Assembly: GCA_934717855.1 (NCBI GenBank)
Contig: CAKUZI010000011.1
Coordinates: 1-63,898 of the forward strand
DNA: 63,898 nt
Source: an uncultured Candidatus Melainabacteria bacterium
GTDB lineage: Bacteria > Cyanobacteriota > Vampirovibrionia > Gastranaerophilales > Gastranaerophilaceae
Reading direction: 5' to 3'
The notes beneath the pieces were generated by a model. The model searched no databases. It saw only the letters and a list, made by a program, of their open reading frames with translations, and had not been told where the DNA came from. Below, piece by piece: positions 51,511 through 59,462 of this stretch; the stretch's first letter is position 1, and every line of letters starts with the position of its first letter. The position numbers and the translations under genes were made by a program.

Positions 51511-52507
51511 AATAGCAATATCCGGTTATTATGGATTTAAAAATTTTGGTGACGAGGCGATTTTGTCTGTTCTTGTTAATCACTTAAAATCTTTGCAAAA
51601 TACTGATATAACTGTTTTTTCAAGTGATGTTGAATATACTGAAAAAACATATGGCGTAAAAGCCGTAAAAAGATTTTGTTTGAAAAATGTTTTAAAAACA
51701 ATAAAAGACTGTGATGTGCTTGTTTCCGGTGGCGGAAGCCTTTTACAAGATGTTACGAGTTTGAAAAGCCTTATATATTATGCTTTTATAATAGCAATGG
51801 GGCTGTTTTTTAATAAGAAAGTTGTAATTTTTGCACAAGGTATTGGGCCATTAAATAGCAATGTTGCGCAAAATATTGTAAAAAATCTTTTAAAATATTG
51901 TTCTTATGTAACAGTAAGAGATGAAAATAGCTTAAATCTTTTAGAAAAATTAGGTATAAAATCTGAACTTGTTTGTGATCCGATTTATTCTCTTGATATA
52001 AAATCAGAACCTCAAAACGGTGTTGTAGGGGTGCAACTAAGAGATTTTAAAACAATGAACCAAGAACTTTTGCAGAAGTTGGCTTTGCTTATTGTTACCA
52101 AATTTTCAGATAAAAAAATAGAAATATTTTCATTGCAAAAAACTCAAGATTTAGACTTGAGCAAGCGTTTTGAAGCAATAGTAAAATCATTTAATCCAGA
52201 TATACGTACAGAAATTGTTGAATACGACATAATAAATCGATTGTCAAAATTAGAATATTTGATTGGTATGCGTTTTCATGCCGTTCTTGTTGCGTTAAAA
52301 TGCGGAGTAAGAACTTGCGCGATTAATTATGATGTAAAAGTTGAAAAAATCGCAACAGATGCTAATATACCAATTGTATCTATGGATGCACATGAAAATT
52401 TAGAAGTTGTTTATCAAAAAATGCAAAATCTCAACAGAGATGAGTTGTTGAGATTTGCAAATTCTAAATTATTTGATTGGACAAAGTTTGATGAATTATT
52501 TGTCTGA
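51503..52507 (+). CDS. csaB: CsaB-type polysaccharide pyruvyl transferase
   Basis: A 334-aa transferase of the PssM/CsaB family (pyruvyl transferase from PEP to a surface polysaccharide). It starts KIAISGYYGFKNFGDEAILS, carries VLVSGGGSLLQDVTS and IFAQGIGPLN, and ends with the family helix EYLIGMRFHAVLVALKCGV. CsaB pyruvylates the wall polymer to which SLH domains bind, which fits the SLH protein at 22.3 kb. The ATG at 51503 has AGGGG upstream and overlaps the kinase end; an open frame extends upstream but lies wholly in the kinase. It converges on and overlaps the EF-hand gene by 12 bases. Confidence 0.92.
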   Translation: MAKIAISGYYGFKNFGDEAILSVLVNHLKSLQNTDITVFSSDVEYTEKTYGVKAVKRFCLKNVLKTIKDCDVLVSGGGSLLQDVTSLKSLIYYAFIIAMGLFFNKKVVIFAQGIGPLNSNVAQNIVKNLLKYCSYVTVRDENSLNLLEKLGIKSELVCDPIYSLDIKSEPQNGVVGVQLRDFKTMNQELLQKLALLIVTKFSDKKIEIFSLQKTQDLDLSKRFEAIVKSFNPDIRTEIVEYDIINRLSKLEYLIGMRFHAVLVALKCGVRTCAINYDVKVEKIATDANIPIVSMDAHENLEVVYQKMQNLNRDELLRFANSKLFDWTKFDELFV

Positions 52508-53515
52508 TTTTTGCTTATATAAATCGTTATAATTTTTTCTAAGTAATTTTTCAAATTTTGTATTTTTAAGTTCATACAAGCCTTTTGAATTGTTTTCAAA
52601 TTCTTTTGATGTAATAACTCCATCAAAGTTGCCACCATTGTCGCCATCTAAAGTTGCAAAGACTGCCCCGAGTTCTTTATAATCAATTTTACCATCTCTA
52701 TTTTGATCAATTCTATTGAATGCAATTTGAGCTTGCAATTTTGCAATTTGTTTTTTGTCTTCTGTTGCTTCAGTGCTTAGGTCTCTAAGACTGTGTTCAA
52801 CAAATTCCTCTTGTGTAACTTGTCCATTACCATCTCCAGAGGTTCCATCCATTTCTGCAAGATAGGATTTCCCAAGTTCGGTTACAGCTTCTTTGTATTG
52901 TTTTAATGCTTCTTTTCGTTCTTCAGAACCTTTTTCGCCAATATTTTTAATGCCACCTTTTACAATATCAAAAGATTTTCCGGAAACAGCTTTACCTTTT
53001 TCGTCAACCATTTCTTTAGCTTTTTCATCATATGATTTACCTAATTCTGTGCTTTGGTCTTTTGAGATGTCTCCTGCATATTTGTTACTTGTTTTTTGTA
53101 AAAATTGTGGTGACTGTTGTTGGAGTTGTGCTAATTGCTGTTGTTGTGCAGCTAATCTAGCTTCCATGCCTTTTTGCCACCCCCAATTATATGCGAGTTG
53201 GTTGCCATATTGTACATTTAGCATATCCATTTGATTTTGATAGTTTGGAAATCCAATTCCCATAGGGTTTACATACGGATTTGTCGGGGAGAACCGATTG
53301 CCTCCGCCACAACCAAACATATTAAAACCTCCACCACAACCAAACATATTAAAACCGCCACCAAAAATACTGTTTTGGCAATTACAGCTATTATTCATTC
53401 CATGGATTAGTGCGCCTGTTGCTCCGATAGCAAAAGTTGTCTGCCCTGCAACTTGCGTCCATTTAGCAATATTTCCGTTATTAAACCCGTTTTTAATGCT
53501 TTGCCAGAATGTCAT
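52496..53515 (-). CDS. EF-hand protein with Gly/Cys-rich N terminus
   Basis: 339 aa. A hydrophobic stretch (TFAIGATGALIHGM) lies near residue 28, followed by CNCQNS and two copies of GGGFNMFGC. A Gln-rich coil (about 118-138) follows. The C-terminal ~130 residues contain three EF-hand-like loops: DGNGQVTQEE, DQNRDGKIDYKE and DGDNGGNFDGVITSKE. The second is canonical; the others have slightly altered spacing. It should bind calcium. There is no signal peptide. The CNC motif and identical promoter element tie it to the CNCN cluster 8 kb away. Confidence 0.8.
   Translation of the reverse strand: MTFWQSIKNGFNNGNIAKWTQVAGQTTFAIGATGALIHGMNNSCNCQNSIFGGGFNMFGCGGGFNMFGCGGGNRFSPTNPYVNPMGIGFPNYQNQMDMLNVQYGNQLAYNWGWQKGMEARLAAQQQQLAQLQQQSPQFLQKTSNKYAGDISKDQSTELGKSYDEKAKEMVDEKGKAVSGKSFDIVKGGIKNIGEKGSEERKEALKQYKEAVTELGKSYLAEMDGTSGDGNGQVTQEEFVEHSLRDLSTEATEDKKQIAKLQAQIAFNRIDQNRDGKIDYKELGAVFATLDGDNGGNFDGVITSKEFENNSKGLYELKNTKFEKLLRKNYNDLYKQKSDK
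53301..53354. repeat. 27-bp tandem duplication in the EF-hand gene
   Basis: Two adjacent copies of a 27-base unit (CCTCC(G/A)CCACAACC then AAACATATTAAAA) differ at one base and encode GGGFNMFGC twice. Confidence 0.85.
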
Positions 53516-53543
53516 AATACTTCTCTCATTAATATACTTATAT

Positions 53544-53573
53544 ATATAAAGTATATAAGTAAGAGATAATTGC
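53544..53573 (-). promoter_or_regulatory. Bipartite element GCAAT-N18-TTTATAT (EF-hand gene)
   Basis: Minus strand: GCAAT (53573-53569), 18 bases ending TATATAC, TTTATAT (53550-53544). Confidence 0.6.
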
Positions 53574-53623
53574 TATAATTTAAAATTATGTTAATAAATC
53601 TTAATAAAACGAAAATTTTGCAT

Positions 53624-53649
53624 TAAAAAAGAACTCTTTCGAGTTCTTT
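53624..53649 (-). terminator. Terminator of the tRNA-Leu transcript
   Basis: Stem AAAGAACTC / GAGTTCTTT with a 4-base loop. On the minus strand it is followed by TTTTTT. Confidence 0.88.
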
Positions 53650-53654
53650 ATAAT

Positions 53655-53740
53655 TGCCCTGGGCCAGACTTGAACTGGCACTGGATTTAACTCCAACCGG
53701 ATTTTAAGTCCGACGCGTCTACCGATTCCGCCACCAGGGC
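53655..53740 (-). tRNA. tRNA-Leu (anticodon UAA)
   Basis: 86 nt on the minus strand. The acceptor stem GCCCTGG pairs with CCAGGGC, with discriminator A. The D-arm GGAATCGGTAGACGCG is a class II (Leu) form. The anticodon loop is CTTAAAA with anticodon TAA. A long variable arm follows, and the T-loop is GTTCAAGTC. CCA is not encoded. Unlike the tRNA-Leu(UAA) of most photosynthetic cyanobacteria, no group I intron interrupts the anticodon. It is the last element of a transcript that also carries two tRNA-like units. Confidence 0.95.
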
Positions 53741-53761
53741 ATATTTAATTTTCAATTTATT

Positions 53762-53849
53762 TCCCTAGCGGTCTCGGTAGACGGCGTCTACTCTCCCCTC
53801 CAATTTTTTGATAAACAATCAAAAAACCGGAGTCCTTGCCAGCCAGGGC
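53762..53849 (-). ncRNA. tRNA-like structured RNA, unit 1
   Basis: About 88 nt, the same length as the neighbouring tRNA. It starts GCCCTGG like tRNA-Leu but is not a tRNA. A 7-bp outer stem CCCTGGC / GCTAGGG is followed by a 15-bp hairpin (53818-53832 with 53798-53812, loop TGTTT) and a 6-bp hairpin GTAGAC-GCC-GTCTAC. There is no anticodon or T-loop sequence. It is flanked by the same ~21-base AT-rich spacer that precedes the tRNA. The function is unknown. Confidence 0.6.
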
Positions 53850-53870
53850 ATATTTAATTTTCAATCTATT

Positions 53871-53957
53871 TCCCTAGTGATTAAGTAGATGGTGTCTACT
53901 CTCTACTCCAACTTCTCAATAAACAATCGTAAAATCAGAGTTCATGTCAACCAGGGT
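53871..53957 (-). ncRNA. tRNA-like structured RNA, unit 2
   Basis: A diverged tandem copy of unit 1 with a period of 109 bases. The outer stem is CCCTGGT / ACTAGGG: the last pair changed from C-G to U-A. The long hairpin keeps 14 of 15 pairs, with one U-A to C-G double change and several G-U substitutions, and an identical TGTTT loop. This preservation on the minus strand argues for a functional RNA rather than decaying sequence. Confidence 0.55.
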
Positions 53958-53974
53958 GTATTTGATTTTCAATC

Positions 53975-54003
53975 TTATCAGAGTTATTGTTGACTTTAGT
54001 CAA
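53975..54003 (-). promoter_or_regulatory. Promoter of the tRNA-like / tRNA-Leu array
   Basis: Minus strand: TTGACT (54003-53998), 17 bases, TGATAA (53980-53975). Transcription would start about ten bases before unit 2 and run through unit 1 and tRNA-Leu to the terminator at 53624-53649. Confidence 0.5.
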
Positions 54004-54069
54004 AACTCGCGATAACTGCTTAATTCAGCATAACTATCTTACCTTAAAACCTTTTTAATGTCAAGAAAA

Positions 54070-55272
54070 TTATTTGCTTTTAAATTCATTTACGTAACAG
54101 GTTAATTCATCTTGTTTTTTAGCCAATTTTTCGGATAATTGCTTTAATTCTGTTTCGACAAGTTTTGAGTTGTTTAATGTAACTTTGCCAAACAATGCAG
54201 GGTATTTAAGGTTTTTCAAGAATAAATCTCTAAAATTTTTAATATTGTCAAAATCTGTTAAATCTATATTCCCTGAAAGTTCAGGTAAGTCCATAAATAA
54301 GTCGCCAAGCTGATTTTTAGCCTTTTGAATATTGTTTGAGTTAATATATTTGCTGATTTTTGTGACATGACTTGCTATTTTAGAATAATTATTCAAAATT
54401 TTAGTTTTTTTATCTGTTAAAAATTCTTTAAAATATGTCATGGTTTGATTGTAACCGGAATTAATTAAATCATTGCGCTTGGCTTCATTTATATTGAAAT
54501 CAACCACTACAATGTCTCCAGTATTAAGGACAATATAATCAAATTTATCCTTGTTTCCATATAAATTTGTAATAAAAGAAGTCGACATCGCTGTCATACA
54601 ACTATAAACAGCGTTAGCATAGTTTATGCCTGATATATCATTTGTGTCATAATTCCCCTCTAAACGAAATTCTAAAATTCTCTCATCATTATTTAAAAGG
54701 TGTTTGGAAAGTTTCCACATCGGCCAACTTTTTTGTAAATCACCATCTACGAGTAATGTTTTGTTGTATTCAATAGGCTTCATAAGTCCCGGCATACAAC
54801 AAGAAATTCTTACTGCTGATGCAATTTCATAGTCAGGCGTGTCTATTTTAGAAAATTCTTTACATTCAAAGTTCGAAAGATTTGTAGTAATAACGACAAG
54901 ATTTTTTTCAATATCCTTGAACGTAACAGCCGGATTAGCTCCTTTTTTGTAGCTTTCACCATAGTATTTTTTTTCTATAAGTTCTCTTACCCATTCCAAG
55001 AAAACTTCCCCTTTACTAATTGCGAATAAAGGGCCTAGACCGATTGAAATATCTTTAAAAAGTTCAAAATTAACTTTAAGAAAGATATCTTTAAGTTCTT
55101 GTGCATTATAACCTACAGCTAAAAGAGCTGCAATAATAGAGCCAACAGAAGAGCCTGCAAAGCGATTTGGAGCTATTCCAAGTTCTTCCATCGCTTTTAT
55201 TGCTCCGATATAAGAAACTCCTCTGATAGCGCCACCGCCGAATAAACATGTGTATTTAAAACTATTTTCCAT
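54070..55272 (-). CDS. Patatin-like phospholipase
   Basis: A 400-aa serine lipase of the patatin family. It has the oxyanion glycine motif FGGGAIRGVSYIGAI (residues about 11-25), the nucleophile elbow GSSVGSI (Ser near 42) and the catalytic Asp in LLVDGDLQKSW (about 175). The C-terminal ~150 residues are helical and family-unspecific. There is no signal peptide. It probably hydrolyses phospholipids or acts as an effector. A TATAAT box ends exactly six bases before the ATG and no ribosome binding site is present, so the mRNA is likely leaderless. Confidence 0.92.
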   Translation of the reverse strand: MENSFKYTCLFGGGAIRGVSYIGAIKAMEELGIAPNRFAGSSVGSIIAALLAVGYNAQELKDIFLKVNFELFKDISIGLGPLFAISKGEVFLEWVRELIEKKYYGESYKKGANPAVTFKDIEKNLVVITTNLSNFECKEFSKIDTPDYEIASAVRISCCMPGLMKPIEYNKTLLVDGDLQKSWPMWKLSKHLLNNDERILEFRLEGNYDTNDISGINYANAVYSCMTAMSTSFITNLYGNKDKFDYIVLNTGDIVVVDFNINEAKRNDLINSGYNQTMTYFKEFLTDKKTKILNNYSKIASHVTKISKYINSNNIQKAKNQLGDLFMDLPELSGNIDLTDFDNIKNFRDLFLKNLKYPALFGKVTLNNSKLVETELKQLSEKLAKKQDELTCYVNEFKSK

Positions 55273-55290
55273 ATGCTAATTATACAATAT

Positions 55291-56799
55291 TTAAAATTTT
55301 ATTCCTGTAGTAAATAGAGTATTTTTATAGTCATTTATGTCATTACTAGGTTGTACAAATTTTTGATTTGCATACTTTTTAGGTAAAAATACCCCGAAAA
55401 ACTTCCCTTCATATACAGGAATCCATTCTTTTTCCTCTTTTAATTTATTATAAATTGGGTAAGAATTTTCAAGAATCATGACATCAGGAGGGAAATTATC
55501 TAATAATTGTTTCCAGTGCGGATAAGCCAAGAAAAATTCTTTTAGTAAAGGCACCATATAGTCATAATAAACTTCTTCGTATCGTCCGTCCATAAATATT
55601 TTATTTTGTGGGTAAAGTTTGTATGATACATAGCTACCGTAACCGAAATTGCATAAAATATTCCCTTTGATGTTATTTGCTTTTATAAATGCAACCTCTT
55701 TAACAGGATAATTATTAATCCCCTCAGGAACAGAAAAATTCTTTGCAGTCAGTGTAAAAATTGATAAAAATAGCAACAAAATATAGACAACTCTATTTTT
55801 CCATTGAGGCAATTTAACTTTTTCTATTAACTTATAAAAATCTTCATACATAAAGCAAAGAGCAGAAATTGCAAAGAATGGGAGTAATTTAACATGACTT
55901 ATTGCAAGATAAAGAGTTGATAAAATTACTATATAATTAACTTTATCTGCTTTTTTATACCATTCTGTTATAGAGTTTTGTTTAATCTGTTTGAAAGTAA
56001 AAATACCTTCTGCAATAACTGTAACAAGCATGAAAAGCTTAAATTTAATTTGTTTGAATAAGTAGAATTTAGAAAATAATCCCCACCATTCAATAATATG
56101 TGGTCTTTTCATGGTGTTTGCCATAAACAAGAATTTAACATAAGAAAATCCCCAAGGATTAATTAAAAGCAGAGGTAATGAAATAATCAAAGTTATTAAA
56201 TATTTCGCGTAAGCTTTTTTATTTAAAAATTCTCCAACCGCATACATTGCGATTAACCCTAAACCTGCGACAACACCCCCATGAATGTTGTTCCAAAGAA
56301 TTATCATTGGAGGAATAATAAAGAGTAACTTGTTATTTCCTTGTCTGACTTTTTCAAGAAGATAAATAAATATGGTAAAGAATAAAAAGCTGAACATGTG
56401 ACATCTTATAGGGTTGTTCAAATTATCCATGACAGCCATCAACGCAAAAAAGTAGAACAAAATGTTATATGGTGAAATACTAGTTCTGTTTTTTACAATT
56501 CTGGATGCTGTAAAGAAAATTCCAAATAACATTAAAGCTTGTAAAATAATTAAACTGTAAGCCCCAAACATTTTTAGAACCGCGTAGAATATAACGCCTG
56601 CTCCCCATTCGTGATCCCACCAAGTATGAACAGGAGTGTATGATAAAAAGTCGGACGTTAATACATGTCCTCCATCTATAACCCCCATGCCTGCAATTAA
56701 TCTAGCCCACAAATCATAATCAAAGTGTGTTGCTGTTGTTGAAAATGCAAGAATTAATAAAAATAATGTAATATAAAATAATAAAGCTTTCTTCCCCAT
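55291..56799 (-). CDS. Polytopic membrane protein, GT-C glycosyltransferase-like
   Basis: 502 aa with about ten membrane helices and a C-terminal extracytoplasmic domain of ~110 residues. The first periplasmic loop carries ATHFDYDLWARLIAGMGVID and HTWWDHEWGAGVIFY. An acidic residue after helix 1 and a W-DHEW element resemble GT-C enzymes that use polyprenyl-phosphate sugars. I cannot name the family. TATACT (extended by TGT) ends six bases before the ATG, so a leaderless mRNA is likely. Confidence 0.7.
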   Translation of the reverse strand: MGKKALLFYITLFLLILAFSTTATHFDYDLWARLIAGMGVIDGGHVLTSDFLSYTPVHTWWDHEWGAGVIFYAVLKMFGAYSLIILQALMLFGIFFTASRIVKNRTSISPYNILFYFFALMAVMDNLNNPIRCHMFSFLFFTIFIYLLEKVRQGNNKLLFIIPPMIILWNNIHGGVVAGLGLIAMYAVGEFLNKKAYAKYLITLIISLPLLLINPWGFSYVKFLFMANTMKRPHIIEWWGLFSKFYLFKQIKFKLFMLVTVIAEGIFTFKQIKQNSITEWYKKADKVNYIVILSTLYLAISHVKLLPFFAISALCFMYEDFYKLIEKVKLPQWKNRVVYILLLFLSIFTLTAKNFSVPEGINNYPVKEVAFIKANNIKGNILCNFGYGSYVSYKLYPQNKIFMDGRYEEVYYDYMVPLLKEFFLAYPHWKQLLDNFPPDVMILENSYPIYNKLKEEKEWIPVYEGKFFGVFLPKKYANQKFVQPSNDINDYKNTLFTTGIKF

Positions 56800-56832
56800 A
56801 AGACAAGTATAACATAAATATATTTATCAAAT

Positions 56833-56866
56833 AAAAAAAGACATGTTTGATAAACATGCCTTTTTT
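56833..56866 (-). terminator. Terminator of the HEAT-repeat gene
   Basis: Stem CATGTTT / AAACATG extended by an A/T-rich run on both sides, so usable on both strands. Confidence 0.8.
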
Positions 56867-56888
56867 GTAGTATATTTTTTTGTTTGAA

Positions 56889-57173
56889 CTATGCAGCTGC
56901 AGAGCATTCAATTTCTCTAATAAGGTATTCAGCAACCCATTCAAAATCTTTGTTATCTTTAGCTGCTTCTTTCAAATATTTAACAGAAGCATTACCTAAT
57001 CTAATCAAAGTCATTGCAACAACGCCTCTTTTGATGCCTCTAACAACTTGCAATTCGTCTACAAGTTGAGGAACTACTGATGTTCCGATATTTACCAATT
57101 CATTTTCCAATTTGTTTTTTGTTACGTTATCTGCATTTTCTAACTTTGAAAGAATTTCATTAACTGTTTCCAT
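56889..57173 (-). CDS. Small HEAT-repeat protein
   Basis: 94 aa, all-helical with two HEAT-like repeats (VVPQLVDELQVVRGIKRGVV and ASVKYLKEAAKDNKDFEWVA). Short HEAT proteins are common in cyanobacteria as phycobilisome lyase relatives or adaptor proteins; no active-site role is visible. GGAGATAATTATA precedes the ATG at 57173, and an earlier ATG overlaps that site. Promoter-like TATAAT and a 28-bp palindrome lie upstream. Confidence 0.75.
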   Translation of the reverse strand: METVNEILSKLENADNVTKNKLENELVNIGTSVVPQLVDELQVVRGIKRGVVAMTLIRLGNASVKYLKEAAKDNKDFEWVAEYLIREIECSAAA

Positions 57174-57246
57174 TATAATTATCTCCATTTATCTAATCTA
57201 TGTTATTATTATAAGCTAAAAAATACTCAAACATTGATTTCCTTAC

Positions 57247-57274
57247 ATAATCTTTATATCGATATAAAGATTAT
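57247..57274. promoter_or_regulatory. 28-bp perfect palindrome upstream of the HEAT gene
   Basis: The half-site ATAATCTTTATATC is followed directly by its complement GATATAAAGATTAT. It lies about 75 bases upstream of the HEAT-gene ATG and beside the terminator of the 687-aa gene. It has no T tail, so it is more likely an operator than a terminator. Confidence 0.5.
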
Positions 57275-57275
57275 A

Positions 57276-57301
57276 ATAAAAAGGCAGAACCAAGTTCTGC
57301 C
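57276..57301 (-). terminator. Terminator of the 687-aa gene
   Basis: Stem GGCAGAAC / GTTCTGCC with a 3-base loop, followed on the minus strand by TTTTTATT. Confidence 0.88.
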
Positions 57302-57351
57302 GTAAAAATGTGTAGGGGAAAAATAAAATATAAAATGTAGTGTATTAGTTT

Positions 57352-59415
57352 TTATGAGTAAATTTTAAAAGTTCTTTCTATATTTTTATCAATTGCTGTT
57401 TTTATTGAGTCGTATTCTGTTTGAAGTGAATTGTGTTCTGTATCAATATTTTTTAATTCAAGATCATATCTTTTATCTTTGTTTTCAATTTTAGCCATTG
57501 CTGCGTTGTATTCAGCTTCTGCTTTTGTAAGCGCAGCGTTGTTTGTTTGTTCAGTGATATCGCTACAATTTGTATAGGTTGTAGAATTCCAATTGTTATT
57601 TGAATCAACTTGTTCTAGACAAACCAAACCGCTTTCAAATGCAAATTTTATCCACTCAGTACTAGATGCTAATCCATCATGTAATGTTTTATACCCTGAA
57701 GATTGCATTTTTTTGTACAAGTTTGTATACCATTGAGCTTTTGCTGTTCCATTAGCGTTTTTGTCAGTCTTATCAATCCAAGTAAAGTTTGGCTCTCCAT
57801 ATGTATCCATAATATAATGAAGAACGACAGCTTGTTTTATTTTTGCATATTTTGCAGCAAAATCAACATTATTAACGTTTGCAAATTGTTGCCCTAGCAA
57901 ATTTTTTCCTTCGGAGTCTGTTATTGCATTAACATCAGTCAAAGAAGCCCATTTGTCACTTGGAAAGCTTGCAAAACCAGAATCTTGACCAAAAATTACT
58001 TTGTATAAATTTTTAGCTGCTGATTCATAGTTTTTGAATTCTGTTGAATTTTTAAATATATTATGATTTTGGTTTATGTTTTTTACAAAAGAATTTTTCA
58101 AGTAATTTAATACTTGTTGTCCAACAGTCTTCATGTCATCTTCATCTACTGCTCCTGTAAGCATATATTTAGAAGGATCGTTTGGAGTTTTAAATGAGCC
58201 ATTATCGTTTAAATTAGCTCCGTTATTGTATGTTGGATCTGGCAAAGTATATACAGTGTTATTTTCATCTTCCGTAAAAGTAACAGTAAGAACCCCATTT
58301 TGAGAAGTTACGCTTGTTGCTGTTGCTTCATGAGTAACACCATCGTCATCTTCACCAGTAGCGGTTGCAGACCAAGTGCCATTATCATCTTTTTTTACGA
58401 TTAAGTCTTCTCCGAAGCTTAAAGTTTTTGTAGTAGGATCCCAAGTCAAATTTTCTACATCGATATATTGTTTACCTTGTTTAATATTATTTAAAATAGT
58501 TTTTTGATTTTCGTAAACACCTCTATCATTAGTATATTTATTTTGCATTTGGTCAATAAGTTTAATAATATTATCTAAAGTGCCACTAGGAGATGATGAA
58601 TCGGCCAATTCAGCACTTAAATCATTAAAACTTTTACCATTTTTAGTTGCATCTGTTGTTAAGTAACGAGTTTCAGTTCCAACTTTAATAGATCCTTTAC
58701 TTAATAATTCATTAGCTTTTTCAGCAATACTGGTTTCAAATGCTTCTTGAGCTGAATTGAAAGATGCTACAGCTCCTGTGTATTCATAATAATCAGGAGA
58801 TGTAATTGTATTCATATAGCCAGAATAACCATTAACACCATTATACATTTGTTCAAGCATTTTGGCAGTCCAACCTGAATCAATTTGAATTGATTTATTT
58901 GTACCGTTAGCATCAGGGAATATTAAATCTGAATTATAAACAACACCATTGGATACACCTTCAGTTGTAACTGCATATTTACCATCTGCACTTAAGCCGG
59001 TATATTTTATATTTTGGTATTTTGACAATGTTTCAGAAAAATAAGTTGTAGTTTGTTCTAAACCGTAACAAGCTAAGAATGAATTTAAATCGTTTGATTT
59101 TTGGAAATTTTTCGCATCAGTTTCTGAAACCAATAATTGACCTGCAGCATTAGAAATTGCATATTGGTTGTTGTATTGGTTGTAAGCTGTTAAAGAATTG
59201 AATGTAAGTTCTTTATAGCTAGAATTGTTATCTTTATCATAATTAGTAAACATCAATTGAGCTTCATTAAGCGCAGTTGTGTAAGCCTCACTAACCTGTG
59301 CACTTTTGGTTGCAAGACGCATCTTATCGTTGTTGATAAGTTGAGCTCTAAGCTCGTTATCAGACATACGGGATGTTATAGATAATAATCTGGCTTGTCC
59401 TGCTGCCATTCCCAT
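57352..59415 (-). CDS. Large filament/hook-like protein with helical ends, unknown
   Basis: 687 aa. The N-terminal ~60 residues (GMAAGQARLLSITSRMSDNE then LRAQLINNDKMRLA) and C-terminal ~60 (LQTEYDSIKTAIDKNIER) are amphipathic helices enclosing a long Asn/Thr/Ser/Asp-rich middle. This end-helix plan is that of axial proteins of flagella and related secreted filaments (FlgE/FlgK/FliC), but no signature of those families is present. There is no signal peptide. A sigma-28-like promoter lies upstream. The function is uncertain; an exported appendage protein is my best guess. Confidence 0.6.
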   Translation of the reverse strand: MGMAAGQARLLSITSRMSDNELRAQLINNDKMRLATKSAQVSEAYTTALNEAQLMFTNYDKDNNSSYKELTFNSLTAYNQYNNQYAISNAAGQLLVSETDAKNFQKSNDLNSFLACYGLEQTTTYFSETLSKYQNIKYTGLSADGKYAVTTEGVSNGVVYNSDLIFPDANGTNKSIQIDSGWTAKMLEQMYNGVNGYSGYMNTITSPDYYEYTGAVASFNSAQEAFETSIAEKANELLSKGSIKVGTETRYLTTDATKNGKSFNDLSAELADSSSPSGTLDNIIKLIDQMQNKYTNDRGVYENQKTILNNIKQGKQYIDVENLTWDPTTKTLSFGEDLIVKKDDNGTWSATATGEDDDGVTHEATATSVTSQNGVLTVTFTEDENNTVYTLPDPTYNNGANLNDNGSFKTPNDPSKYMLTGAVDEDDMKTVGQQVLNYLKNSFVKNINQNHNIFKNSTEFKNYESAAKNLYKVIFGQDSGFASFPSDKWASLTDVNAITDSEGKNLLGQQFANVNNVDFAAKYAKIKQAVVLHYIMDTYGEPNFTWIDKTDKNANGTAKAQWYTNLYKKMQSSGYKTLHDGLASSTEWIKFAFESGLVCLEQVDSNNNWNSTTYTNCSDITEQTNNAALTKAEAEYNAAMAKIENKDKRYDLELKNIDTEHNSLQTEYDSIKTAIDKNIERTFKIYS

Positions 59416-59462
59416 AATGACGTTTACCTTTCTTTTTTTTCCTTAGTAACTTTCATTATGGT

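Noticed and set aside
53762..53957. The two units next to tRNA-Leu as ordinary or pseudo tRNA genes
   Set aside because: They start like tRNA-Leu but have no anticodon arm, no T-loop and long hairpins instead. Compensatory changes between the copies argue against decay as pseudogenes.
57247..57274. The 28-bp palindrome as a rho-independent terminator
   Set aside because: No T run follows on either strand, it is AT-rich, and a proper terminator lies beside it at 57276-57301.
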